Origin: Epiperipatus broadwayi
Taxonomy: Eukaryota; Onychophora; Udeonychophora; Euonychophora; Peripatidae
Assembly: GCA_028023455.1 (NCBI GenBank)
Contig: JAQFVV010012405.1
Location: 1,077,677-1,141,676, forward strand
Reading direction: 5' to 3'
Length of the DNA stretch: 64,000 nucleotides
Part shown: piece after piece, positions 44,226 through 55,396 of the stretch
Layout of the letters: each line of letters starts with the position of its first letter
How positions within the stretch are numbered: the first letter of the stretch is position 1
Program-made: the position numbers and the translations under genes
Notes under the pieces: model-generated
What the model was told of the DNA's origin: nothing
What the model saw: only the letters and a program-made list of their open reading frames with translations
The model's database searches: none

Positions 44226-44370
44226 CAAAGGTTGTTAGTAGTCAAGCGTTGTTAGCCGATAGGTCATCGCAACTGCCTTGCAAGCAAGTAGTTGGTTGCA
44301 GACGGTTGTGGGTTCGCATCCCGGCCAATGCTATGACATATGAAAAAAAAAAAAAGGTTGTCAGTAAAAA
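44226..44370 (+). mobile_element. SINE-1 copy, long subfamily, with target duplication
   Basis: CAAGCGTTGTTAGCCGATAGG, CTGCCTTGCAAGCAAGTAG, TTGGTTGCAGACGG, GTGGGTTCGCATCCCGGCC and an A13 tail. AAAGGTTGTTAGTA (before, from 44227) and AAAGGTTGTCAGTA (after the tail) are a 14-bp target duplication with one difference. Confidence 0.85.
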
Positions 44371-45171
44371 AACTAGTCTGGGAGTACTGCATGGCCATTT
44401 GATAGTTTATTGATTACTAAAGTTTACAATAGATCATTCTGAAATAAAGAAAATAGGAGGGGATGCTATTCTTAAATGTATGTGTTGAATTTAAGCACTG
44501 AAAATCCAATAATGTTTTATTAAGAGTAAAAATTTATATTACTATTATTAATTCAATAGTAAACATGTACAATGTGTATACTAAGAAAAGCTTGTTCATT
44601 GGCTTTTAAAAAATAATATGCTAATTTATTTTAACATAGTTAGTACCCTAAGCATGCTTTCAACTAACTGGTAATAATAGCCATAACAACAACACTTCAA
44701 GAGAATTACATGATTTATAGAAGTGGGTATTTGCAGTACATTGGAATAACTACTATTAGAAATACAAAGTTTCAAAAAGTATAGACCTTATAAATGTGGT
44801 CATTAAAAAATATACTCTTTAATGCACAACAATAAAGCACTATAATTTTTTTTGACTTAAGCATAAATCATGTTATGCATAATTTTATGGTGCACATTAA
44901 CTATGAAATTAAGAATTGCTTGTATTAAGAAAGCCTAAAAGTGACGTATCATTCTGTCATCTTAGATTGTATATCTAAGAGATTAAAGTTTGATCATATT
45001 TTTAATACTCTTGTACTTATTGCTTTACTCATTCTAATTATTTTGTTGTAAGTAAAATCTTTACACATAACATTCACAGAAAGTTTTCCATTATTTGCTG
45101 ATAGTAATGGTTACTTTTCTGATTATATTTCAGTTTATAATTTAATTAATTCTGAAGTTTTTTTAACTAGG
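44371..45171. other. AT-rich DNA, no gene seen
   Basis: No supported feature. Confidence 0.5.
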
Positions 45172-45530
45172 TAGGTGGGATTCTAACTCAGACTTTCACA
45201 CAACCCACTACTCTCAGTGCCATTTTATATTGCTCACCCACCTGATCACACACATGTTGAAAATATAAATAGTCACCAATGTATGTATTTTATGCTAAAC
45301 CAGAACTCATCAGTTGGAGCAGATTACCATCTCCACACATATATACAATCAGTGCTCAGCTTTATATTAAGATAGTCAATCCTCATACTTTAATGGACAG
45401 GCTTCAAACTACTCCAACCCACAATTCTTCAGCCTTCCATTTCATTGAAAATATGATGATGGAACACTTAAAGCCCATGTTAGTGAAGGTTGTGATCCTA
45501 CCTATGTCGATGTATTAGTCATTCTCATGT
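45172..45530 (-). mobile_element. HH-A element (minus)
   Basis: Complement order from 45530 down: diverged upstream segment (GTTAGTGAAGG side, GCCTGTCCATTAAAGTATG), GCTGAGCACTGATTGTATA, hammerhead, ATTTATATTTTCAACATG, GATCAGGTGGGTGAGCAATA, ATGGCACTGAGAGTAG, and a B box GAGTTAGAATCCC with one change. Same order as at 39301. Confidence 0.75.
45275..45318 (-). ncRNA. hammerhead relic, HH-A
   Basis: Minus strand: TCCAA, CTGATGA, GTTCT-GGTTT-AGCAT, AAAA (GAAA lost its G), TACATACA, TTGGT. Stem I pairs CCAA/TTGG. Loss of the invariant G makes it presumably inactive. Confidence 0.6.
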
Positions 45531-45605
45531 ACAAGAGAATAATCCATTTATACATATATACGTGAGCGATGGGCTGACCTTTTACACACTATTTATATAA
45601 ATTAA

Positions 45606-45873
45606 TACATTGTACAGGCTTAAACCTGTATATATATGTAATATATGCGGGATTCGAACTCAGGCTTTCACATGACCCACTACTCTCAGTGCCATCTAGT
45701 GCTGGTTTAGCCCGAAATATGTATATTGGTGATTATTTATTTTTTCAACATGTATGTGATCAGGTGGATCAGCAATATAATATGGCACTGAGAGTAGTAG
45801 TCATGTGAAAGTCTAAGTTCGAATCCCGCATATATTACATATATAAATACAGGTTGAAGCCTGTACAATGTAT
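45606..45873. mobile_element. HH-A fold-back, hammerhead truncated
   Basis: Left arm 45606-45697 (TACATTGTACAGGCTTAAACC, GGGATTCGAACTCAG, TGGGTAG-type tRNA-like part, all minus) meets the right unit directly at a hammerhead fragment (45698-45732: AGTGCTGGTTTAGCCC, GAAA, TATGTATA, TTGGT), which then runs rightwards through the tRNA-like body and the B box GTTCGAATCCC to CCTGTACAATGTATT (45873). The CTGATGA box is missing at the junction. Confidence 0.7.
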
Positions 45874-46489
45874 TTAACTAGATATATAAAATTTCCAACA
45901 ACAAGCATAATCATTGCACAATATATTGTAAAGATATCCAGAATTACATTCGTTATTACTCCAGTATACTTCCTAAAAATCAGCTACAGTTTAATCAGAC
46001 TGTCACTAGGAAGGTATTTTAGATTATTCGTGGAAGTCATGGATTGTAATTCATTTTCAAGCTATGTTAAAACACAATTGGCTCTACAATCTAATTTATT
46101 ATTCTGTATATTTTTATTATTGTACATTGAAATATATTTACGTAAAATATTCAAATCCTAGAACAAATTTTTGAATAGAAAAATATAAGCAGAATTAAAA
46201 AATGCATGTGTAAAAAGAATATAAATTTAATTTATTCAGTATTTATATACTGTCTGCATAAATTTGAAAAGCATAACAATATTTCATGAGAAAAACTATA
46301 ATCAAACTTTTCATAATAAAAAAATCTTATGCACATTAAAAGCACACACAATCTTCTTTAATGTCTATATTAATTAGTTTTAATTATCATACTTGACTTG
46401 CTCATAGTTAAAACTACATATGTAGCAGAGACTTGCCAATTAATATCTTAATTATTTTTCATAATCTATTCCCTGATATACATATAGGC
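45874..46489. other. AT-rich DNA, no gene seen
   Basis: The 97-codon frame (45868-46161) begins in the repeat and has hydrophobic, low-complexity content with no domain; I do not call it. Confidence 0.45.
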
Positions 46490-46795
46490 TCTTATTGATA
46501 TGTGCTGTAAGAGAAAACATTTAAGATCTCGATCAAGAATTATCTCTATCCTCAGGCCAATTGGTTTTGAGCTTTTGGCTCACCTCAGTGAGGAGCTAGA
46601 ACATTCAGACATTCTAATAGGTAACTATTAAATAAAAAATCTGAAATTTCCATACATGTAAATGTCTTTAAATGTCTGAATGTCTTAGCTCCTCACTGAG
46701 GCAAGCGAATTCTCGAAACCAATCAATCTGGGGATAGGGATAAATTCTAGATAGAGATTTTAAATGCTTTTTCTTGTGGCACTTATCAATGAGAT
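46490..46795. repeat. fold-back element
   Basis: Arms 46490-46623 and 46658-46795 pair through TTATTGATA, AACATTTAAGATCTCGATC, CAATTGGTTTTGAG, CACCTCAGTGAGGAGCTA and ATTCAGACATT. The CCTCAGTGAGG core is itself palindromic. Loop about 35 bp; no frame. Confidence 0.75.
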
Positions 46796-47448
46796 CTTGT
46801 TAAAGGTATTGGTACGTTCCCCCTATATTACATATCTGTAATACAAGCTTAAAACAAATCACATGATATATGAGTTGCTTTATTGATTATATATATATAT
46901 ATATATAAGATAGGAGAGATAACACCTGCTGACACTCATTCCCTAACCTAATATATTTTTATTCAAAATAATTAACAATATACAAAAATTCACTGATATT
47001 TTTCTTTTTTATTTGGAAATAAAATCAAATATTGGAATTACAAAACAGCATATTCATCAACCTCCAAAAATGCCTCTCATAATCATCATATTATTAAAAA
47101 GTTTAAACATAGATTTCTAAAACCTAAATATTTTGACCTTTTATAAGTCAAACCAATTCTGTGCCCTTCTCAACAATTTCAGCTATGATGAGACTCCGTA
47201 AAATTGATACCATGTGTTGACTATGTGGTAAAGTGAAGAAACCATAGTCAATTTCTTTTTTTTCATTGCCGTGAATTACATATATTATCATAACTCAGTA
47301 ACATAATCTCTACACAAATTTATTAATAATATATAGAAAAGGCTCTTTCCAAATATTAGTCTTATAATTTACACCATCCTTATCTTGTAGTTTCTGATAT
47401 ATCATTTGGCTTTCAAGTTCAGCATGAAAAAATTACATTTATTATTTT
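46796..47448. other. AT-rich DNA with (TA)n
   Basis: (TA)n at 46888-46907. No supported gene. Confidence 0.5.
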
Positions 47449-47553
47449 AATATAGGGTATATGAGCACAGACTTTCAGATGTTCCATCACTCTCCACTCT
47501 ATCTAATAACTCTGATACACTCAAGCACATATATGCTGAAAAGATAAATAATC

Positions 47554-47597
47554 ACCAATATACGTATTTCATGCTAAACCAGCAATCATCAGTTGTG
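47554..47597 (-). ncRNA. hammerhead ribozyme motif, HH-A
   Basis: Minus strand: CACAA, CTGATGA (47586-47592 complement), TTGCT-GGTTT-AGCAT (four pairs), GAAA, TACGTATA, TTGGT. The core is intact; stem I keeps only three pairs because the junction with the element centre changed its 5' strand. Confidence 0.65.
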
Positions 47598-47825
47598 TCC
47601 TGTACATATGGGGTTCAGATTGACCTTAGGTCAACATGGGTGTGACAAGAGTCTCGGTCTCAGGGTGGCCTTCGAGCATTCCAACATCAGATTTTCAATT
47701 GGATGGATGGTTGAAGAGTTGGAGTGTGTAGTAGATTGGAGCCTGTCCATTAAAGTATGAGGATTGTCTATCTTAATATATATCTGAGCACTTATAGTAT
47801 ATATGTGTGGGAGATGATAATCTGG

Positions 47826-47869
47826 ACCAACTGATGATTGCTGGTTTAGTATGAAATACGTATATTGGT
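47826..47869 (+). ncRNA. hammerhead ribozyme motif, HH-A
   Basis: ACCAA (47826-47830) pairs perfectly with TTGGT (47865-47869); CTGATGA 47831-47837; stem II TTGCT-GGTTT-AGTAT (four pairs with one G-T); GAAA 47853-47856; stem III ATAC/GTAT; A at 47864 is the cleavage-position base. Confidence 0.78.
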
Positions 47870-47990
47870 GATTATTTATCTTTTCAGCATATATGTGCTT
47901 GAGTGTATCAGAGTTATTAGATAGAGTGGAGAGTGATGGAACATCTGAAAGTCTGTGCTCATATACCCTATATTACATATATAGACACAG

Positions 47991-49920
47991 GTATATAATA
48001 AGCCTGTGTTTCAGTTATTTATTATTTTATAATAAAATTATAAAATTCAAAACAAAAAAAAAACCTAGTTTGATCTGAAATCTAAATTCAGCTGTATGAA
48101 GTCTTCAAAAGTTATGTGAGAACTAAATACTCATCTAACTATATATATTCAATTTAAATACATCTACATCATGTAATGCTAGAAATTTGTATAAAATTTG
48201 GGAAAAAGTACAATAGAATATTTTAACTTGTTTTATATAAATTCATTGATTTCTGTCTGGATTTCACATATAATCTATCATTATATCCATTATTTTTTGG
48301 ATTTAATCAAGAAAATTATGTTAAAAGAATAAACAGATAACTGAATTACAATTAATAAATGAACTTTACAGCTGTAATAAAAATAATGTGTGATATTCTA
48401 ATCAAAGTAGAAAGATCCCCGAAATATTATGCACATGATACTTAAGCTAATGTACAACATTTGCTTCAGTTGTAAAACCTTAATTTTACTATAAATAATG
48501 TATATTGTAATACTTTTTTGATACCGCATCATTGTTATGCAACACCTCATTGTACGCTGATGTTATTAAGATGTATAATTTATTTAATATTTTTTATGAT
48601 TCTTCAGAGTTTAAAGTTTTGCAAAAAAAAGATCATATTAGTAAAGCATTATAATTTATGCCATATGCTTTTATTTGCTTAAAATATTATTTTCTTTCTG
48701 AAAAAAAAATGTCATGTTAGTAAAACATTATAATTTATGCTATATGCTTTTATTTGCTTAAAAGATTATTATTATTTTCTTCCAGCACTTTTATGCCACT
48801 TGCTGTTAACATTAGTAGCTAATAGATGCAACATAACCCTTAACTTATATTTTAAAAAAAATGTGTACTGTTAAAACAGAAATATGTAAGCTAGAGTCAT
48901 ATGATAAAATCACGTGATATTTTATTGATTTGATATTTATTATTATTTGTTGGGGAAACCACATATTTTATCATTATTCGTATACATTATATTAAGTATT
49001 GGTAATAAAGATATTTATATAATATTAAAAAATAATAATTTCAACTACTATAAATTCTGTCTTTTTTAAAACTACATTACAATTATATTTTTTATTACTA
49101 GCCCATAATAATTTAAATATGACTTGAGATTTTTACTTTTCAGCCTCGACAAAATAGATAACCAACTAAGCAACCAATAATTGGATGACTTGCTAAAGTT
49201 TTAATGGACCAGCTATTTGAAAAAGGAAAAAATCCTAAGCTATTAAAATAAATTTTGAATTCCATCTTAATTCAAACTCAGGTAGCAAAATTGACAGGTA
49301 GATACACTATTTATTAAATCATAATTTTTATTTCACGTAATTTTTAAAAGTCCAAATGAAAAATTATATTGCAGTTTTACAAATTAATAAGCCGCAAAGC
49401 TGTACATTTAGAAATCTGACAAAGTGAATTTGTTGTGAAATAATACTTGATTGGATTTTTAAATTCTTCAAATTTTCAAAATTTTTTCTTGAATAATGTA
49501 ATCCTGTGGCTTAATTTTTTTTAAAAAATACTCACCGATTTGTCTGTTTACAATTTTTTTATTTTAAAGCTCACTTAATTCTGCTGTAAGCTTTGATGAG
49601 AACTGTCTTTATTCGAGTATTAAGAATAAATACTCCAAGACGGCTGTTTGTTGTCTGTCTGACAATTTAAGCTGTTATAAATTAAGTGGATTTACTGTGT
49701 AGTAACTGAATTTTATATAAGATATGGTTTAGAAAAATAAATAAATAAACATTTGTCTGCATTAATAAAAAAAGAATAATTATCAATTATTCCAAGATCG
49801 AATAAAAATGTTAGTCTTAAAATGACGCAATTGTTTTTTTTATTTTTAATATTTTTACGTATTAAAGTATTTTTTTAATTAATGATATAAAGAATTTCAT
49901 TATATAATATAATAAAATGG
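47991..49920. other. AT-rich DNA with a local tandem duplication
   Basis: Two adjacent units of about 80 bp (48621-48697, 48700-48781) share GCATTATAATTTATGC-type and ATATGCTTTTATTTGCTTAAA words. The segment 49170-49310 loosely resembles SINE family 4. No gene recognised. Confidence 0.5.
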
Positions 49921-50036
49921 CTTTTTTTTCCCATATGTCATAGCATCGGCCGGGAGGCAAACCCGCAACAACCGTCTGCAACCAACTGCTTGCTTGCAAG
50001 GCAGCTGCGCTGACCTCTCGGCTAACAATGCTTGAC
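49921..50036 (-). mobile_element. SINE-1 copy, long subfamily (minus)
   Basis: Complement: CAAGCATTGTTAGCCGAGAGG, TCAGCGCAGCTGCCTTGC, AAGCAAGCAGTTGG, TTGCAGACGG, TTGCGGGTTTGCCTCCCGGCC, GATGCTATGACATATGGG, A tail. Confidence 0.82.
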
Positions 50037-50214
50037 TGTTATTGCTAAGATATTCATAAAATATCCGAACACAAAAAGTACGAGAAATTGACACTTTATC
50101 ACTACATTAAACAACACAGGCATCCGGATTTAAAATGGCCTTTGTTAATGGCTACTGACGATGATGAGCACAATCCGTTCTTTCAAAATTACAGCTATAT
50201 TATATAATAATATA

Positions 50215-50480
50215 AATAATTTTGAGAGAACAGCTTGAGTTCATCATTATTATAGTCATTCATAAGCCGGTTATATTAAATCCAGAGAGAGAGAAAAATA
50301 GAGAGAAAAGTAAAGAATAAAAAGTTAAAAACAAAGATGTAAAAAAAACACAAGGTTAGAGTAAGAATTATAGTAATGCAATTAAAAAGTGGAAATACAG
50401 TTGCACATAATCTCATTGTCACAATTAATGTCGAGAAATAACCAATGATATGAGAGGCTCGTGACAACTGAATCGTACAC
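50215..50480. repeat. dispersed repeat, copy 2 (partner at 8.2 kb)
   Basis: See 8215-8440 for the shared words. The 72-codon minus frame within it is not conserved in the other copy. Confidence 0.6.
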
Positions 50481-50824
50481 CATCTTGCATTCAATCATAT
50501 TTTTTCTAATTAATTTTAAACTTGCTCTACAGTTTCAAAAAAATAATAAATACAATGGCAATAATTTGCAGTCACTGTTATACAAGTATTTATTTTAGGA
50601 GATTACTACAATAAGAAATGACAATTATTATTTGGCATTCAAGTTACTATGTTTATTTTAGAGGCTTGTCTCTATATTAAATTTTGTGGTTTCATAATTA
50701 TATGTTGTAATGGAATATTGTTGAGAAGAGTTCATTGTGATGATAATTGTCAAAATATGCAATGGTAAAAAAACTGGGTATTGAATATGATTAAGTATGA
50801 TATGTACTATTAAAACATCACATG

Positions 50825-50870
50825 ACCATTGACTGATGAAAGCTATAAGCTAGAAACTAGTATGGAGTTA
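50825..50870 (+). ncRNA. hammerhead-like motif, second type
   Basis: CTGATGA (50833-50839), hairpin AGCT-ATA-AGCT (50841-50851), GAAAC (50853-50857), and ACTAGTA giving a palindromic stem III with A as the cleavage-position base (50862). TGG follows and could pair with CCA seven bases before the box, leaving TTGA bulged. An AATAAAG motif lies about 50 bp on. Stem I is poor, so activity is doubtful. Confidence 0.45.
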
Positions 50871-50924
50871 TTGAATAGATGAGCAATGAATAAAGATTAT
50901 AATGATACAACTTTCTAGCATCTA

Positions 50925-51761
50925 ATGATTACTAGAGATTATACTAGTTGGCGCTACTAAGTGAAAAAATTTGTGACTGTTTATGAGTATGTACACAGGT
51001 ACATGACATATATAGCAATGCTTAAAATATTTTTTAATTATGTATACCTCTCAAGAGAGAAAAAATATACCAAAGTGCTATTTTAAATATTTTGTGCATA
51101 AATATACATATATTACAGTGCAATTGCTAAAAACTTTATTATTGGAAACAAAATGTATTACCTTATGAAACTCTGAGATCAATTATACATTCATACATCA
51201 ACCAATCATAAACGAGAATGGCCATTTCAACTTCAATGAAATAAGCAGAAAAAAACTGCTTTAGAGATAAGTTTTGCAATGACTATACAAGCCAACCTGT
51301 CCACATATTAAACATACAGGTCCATTTTTTTGTTTATATATTTTCAATGCTATCATTATCTGAAATATTTCAGCACAATGTCTTTCATTCTCTGCCATAT
51401 CTTTCCAATGAAAATAACCAATATTGCATATGTTTAGACTGTCTTTGAAATATTCCTTATAACATAAACAAGATCTATCTCCTTCCATGAAAATTATTCT
51501 CAAGTTCACAAAGCACTGTTTTAGAAAGTCTTGCGTTATTCCTTTATTTTACATGTCCAATATAATGAGAATACAATTTTCTAATCAATAACACTGACAT
51601 TAATATATATATATATAATAATGAATTGAGAATAAAGAGTAAGACTGAATTTTTAATAAAAAATTATTTGAATGACACAAATTAATAAGAATAAGGTTAA
51701 CATAAGACACATCAAATAACTACATTCAGATATATTTGTACAAATATGATAAAATGTTAAA
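50925..51761. other. AT-rich DNA, weak minus frame
   Basis: An 82-codon minus-strand frame at 51261-51509 contains CLCYKEYF and GPVCLICGQVGLYSHC, a Cys/His arrangement that could bind zinc. It has no start context, splice signals or recognised family. It may be a mobile-element zinc-finger remnant or chance. Confidence 0.3.
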
Positions 51762-52530
51762 AAAAATTTATCATCTCTTTTATACACTTTAATGCAATCT
51801 TTTTTATATAATTCCTTCTTTATTTTGCTTACAGTTTTGACTATCCTGCAGTCTTCATCAGAGCTACAACATTTAAACATATAATTATATAACCATTATT
51901 TTATATACATATTAATATACATAATTTATATTACCTTTTATAATCATCTTTAACTTTATATCTTACTTCTCTTATTTCTTATTTATATTTTCATATTATT
52001 TTTTATTTATTTTTACTTTCAATTTATTCCTATTTTTTATTTTATTCTATCTTATTCATCATTCCACATTTATTCTTTAATATATCACTATAACCTTTCC
52101 ATTTTATTTTTTATATATACTTATTTCTAATATCTTTTATTATCTTCTATTATTTTATATATTTATTCCTTTATTAATATTCCTATTTTATTCTTGCTCT
52201 TAGCTCTATTTTTATTTTTCTAATCTCATTTTTTATTTTTTCATTTTACTAGATAAGATAGAATAAAATAAGAAATAGGAATAAAATGAAAGTAAAAAAT
52301 AATAAGAAAATATAAGTAAGAAATAAGAGAAGTAAGATATAAAGTTAAATATGATTATGAAAGATAATATAAAATATTAATACGTATATAAAATAATGGT
52401 TACATGATTATATGTTTAAATGTTTTAGCCCTGATGAAGATGGCAGGACAGTCAAAACTATAATCAAAATAAAGAAGGAATTATAAAAAAGGTTGCATTA
52501 AAGTGCATAAAAGAGATGATAAAAAAATTA
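51762..52530. repeat. fold-back with paired second-type hammerhead-like motifs
   Basis: Left arm 51762-52065 and right arm 52248-52530 pair over nearly their whole length. Each arm carries, in outward orientation, CTGATGA (51855-51861 minus; 52431-52437 plus) followed by AGACTGCAGGATAGTC (minus copy, a GACT/AGTC hairpin) or AGATGGCAGGACAGTC, AAAACT and AAAATAAAGAAGG. GAAA is AAAA in both, so cleavage is unlikely. The 75-codon minus frame here is a by-product. Confidence 0.75.
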
Positions 52531-52770
52531 ATATATATGAACAGAAATGCAAAGAAAGTAAAGGAGAAGATATGAGTATGGTAAAATGTATATGTAAAAA
52601 AGTTAATCAAAATGTGTTTTCAGTACTATTTTCCATTACTAATTGAAATAACTTTAACTATTTATTAGCTATTAATATAATATCTAAATTAATATAATAG
52701 AGTTCAATATGCAATTGGACAATATCTTGAGATAATATATATTCTAAAATATTAAAATAATATATATATA

Positions 52771-53680
52771 TAATTATATAATTAAATATTACAAACAATT
52801 AAAAGTCTCATTTTCCTCCTTTCTTTACAAAAAATTTATTTTCTGTATATATATCCAAACGTTTCAACTATATTTAATTTATAGTCATTTTCAAGGATCT
52901 AGAAAAAAACACATTACATTATAACAACCTCTGTAACTATCCACACAATAAATCCAAAAACATAAAAATATAATAAATAAATATAAAATATGTAAAAAAC
53001 ATAAAACCCTCTGCACCACACCCCCACATAACAATTCATCCATACTAAAAACCTTCTTTCTCCCCACTTATCCATATCTTTTATGTGTAATATATTACAC
53101 TATATATACACTCCACTCACTTGTCTCCCTTCTTCTCAAAAAAATTTTCCTTTTTTACATTTTTTTTTATCCAAAAACCAACTATAAAAAATACTTATTT
53201 CCTTCTTCTTTCCTATACCCTTCAAAAACACTTTCATTTCCAAATTTTATTTTTTATAGTTGGTTTTTGGATAAAAGAAAATGTAAAAAAGAAAAAAGTT
53301 TTTTTGAGAAGGGAGACAAATAAGTGTAATATATATATAGTGTAATATATTATTATACAGAAAAGATGTGGATAAGTGGGGAGAAAGAAGGTTTTTAGTA
53401 TAGATGAATTGTTGTGTGTGTGTGGGGGGGGGGTATGTTTTTTTATATATTTTATATTTATTTATTATATTTTTATGTTTTATTTTATTTTTTTATGTTT
53501 TTGATTTTATTGTGTGGATAGTTATGGAGGTTGTTATAATGTAATGTGTTTTTTTTCTAGATCCTTGAAAATGACTTTAAATTAAATATAGTTGAAACGT
53601 TTGGATATATATATATACAGAATATAAGAAAGGAGAAAAATGAGAATTTTAATTGTTTGTAGTATTTAATTATATAATTA
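52771..53680. repeat. fold-back of about 910 bp
   Basis: Arms pair from TAATTATATAATTAAATA (52771) to its mirror ending at 53680, through CCAAACGTTTCAACTATATT / GTTGAAACGTTTGG, CCTCTGTAACTATCCACAC, CCACTTATCCA and CCAAAAACCAACTATAAAAA; the loop is about 53197-53250. A repeated word before GAAACG forms a hairpin ACTATA-AATTAAA-TATAGT on the minus strand near 52870. No coding capacity: the frame at 53121-53345 lies across the hairpin tip. Confidence 0.8.
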
Positions 53681-53995
53681 TATGGTTATATGTAATAGAT
53701 ATTTTGAAAAGAAAAACAGGATGGAGTGTTGATTAGAAGTTTTTAAAATAATACTATGAATATTATAAGTATTAAATATATAAAGTGCAATAATGATATA
53801 TATAAAAATAGAACTCTTCTAATTATCTAGGCTTTTTATACAAATCAGTCTGTATGTACATAATTTTTTTTAAATATTTAACTCATTCTGCATTAAGTTA
53901 AACTTAATTATGATGAGCCTAAAATATTATTGTTAATTGTGTATAATCTTCCGTTTGAATTTAATTTTTATAAAATATTTTATTTTTTACAATAT

Positions 53996-54136
53996 CTTAA
54001 GACTATGCACCTAAATGCAACAGTAGGAACCTCTACAAATCTTAACACAAATTAATGACTTTAAAAGCGAAGTCGTTCATCTTGTGTTAAGATTTGTAGA
54101 GGTCCCTACTGTCGCATTTAGGCGCATAGTCTTAAG
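53996..54136. repeat. MITE-like fold-back, 55-bp arms
   Basis: CTTAAGACTATGCACCTAAA... (53996-54050) and its complement (54082-54136) differ at a few positions; the loop is 31 bp. Ends read CTTAAG, and the inner arm is TCTTAACACAA. No frame. Confidence 0.8.
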
Positions 54137-55396
54137 GTTATAGCCTTAATATATATTACTTAAGTAAAGAGTACGCGTTTTACAATAATTATTAATTACA
54201 ACTTTAAATAACCAATATTTTAAATGTTAGTAAATTTATTAAAAAAATAAAATTATTTAAAAATTTATTTTGTTTTTAATTTTTAATAAAATAAAAAAGT
54301 TTATGTTTGAGCCGTCAATTTGCATTTGTTGTTGCACGTAGGTCATTTTAATTATTTAAAAAAAACATTACTATATATAAAAATTGAATAAATTTTTTTA
54401 ATAAAAATATAATTGAAATAAACAAAAATACCTTTGAAAATGAAAAAAAAATTTTTTTAATTAAAATAAAATGTACTTTTCTTCTTATTAAGTACAACAT
54501 GAAAAGACATTACTGCTACTACGTTGAGAGATTTTCGGAGCATTGTTTATCTACTGATTAGATAATATCTATGAACAAATCAAAAAACTAAAATATAAAT
54601 TTATTATTTTTATAAATGAATTACGGTCTGCCTGAATTACAGATTAAATGAGTGACAACAAGAATATCAATGTGAACAAAATAAAATAGATACCACCAGT
54701 CTTGTCAAAGATTAACAAAAGTTTTGCATTACGTGGAATTTTTCAGTAGTGTATTACAACACACAAGTTAATTGATAAAGTGCTTGGTAATTTAACATCA
54801 TAGATTCATTCACCATGTAAATGAGAACAGTTTTTTGTAATTTTGATTCTTTTTAAATCTTAGGTATATTTACATGATTTCATTTAAGAAATATGAAACC
54901 TGTATCCAATTACACTTTGGAACAATTTTTAGAAAACTTTCATTATATTTAAAATAGGCTTATAAAGCTTGTAGTTTCTACTTGAAATTTTGAACAGTAA
55001 TAATTTTCTGCCTCTTACGCAAATAGGCTGAAAAATGATCAAAAAGTTTGTGGTTGATTATCATTTCAGGATAGTAACAGTCAATGCTGTTATTATTAAC
55101 CTGTATTACCAACCTCTTCATTTTATTTTTGTATACTATTTTTTTAGCTAATTTGGTTTATTCATGTCTTTAATACAAAATGTAAAAGTTATAATTAAAG
55201 CAGAAAATAAGATTTTATTCTTTATAACAATATAAAAAAACAAATTTTGAAAAATTAAAAAAAGGTATGGGTGCAATGTATTAATTTTATGCAGGACTAT
55301 TGCATTTAAAATTTATTTTTGATTATATATTTTACTGAAAAAATCTGTTACTTTTTTTGCCTTTTAAGATGAGTCCTATTTACATTAGATATGTTA
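54137..55396. other. AT-rich DNA, no gene seen
   Basis: Especially AT-rich between 54220 and 54480. No supported feature. Confidence 0.5.

Larger units (their letters stand above)
47449..47990. mobile_element. HH-A fold-back with two complete hammerheads
   Basis: Left arm (47449-47597) and right arm (47826-47990) are near-exact complements from TATAGGGTATATGAGCACAG and its mirror through the tRNA-like segment to the hammerheads, which face outward. The 230-bp centre holds the HH-A upstream segment: a frame reading GQHGCDKSLGLRVAFEHSN, then FSIGWMVEELECVVDW, then GCCTGTCCATTAAAGTATG. Sharp arm ends suggest mobility as a unit. Confidence 0.8.

Noticed and set aside
45868-46161. 97-codon hydrophobic frame after an HH-A element
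   Set aside because: Its start lies inside the repeat end and no family or conserved copy supports it.
53121-53345. 74-codon frame rich in Phe and Lys
   Set aside because: It spans the tip of the 52.8-53.7 kb palindrome and is translated low-complexity DNA.
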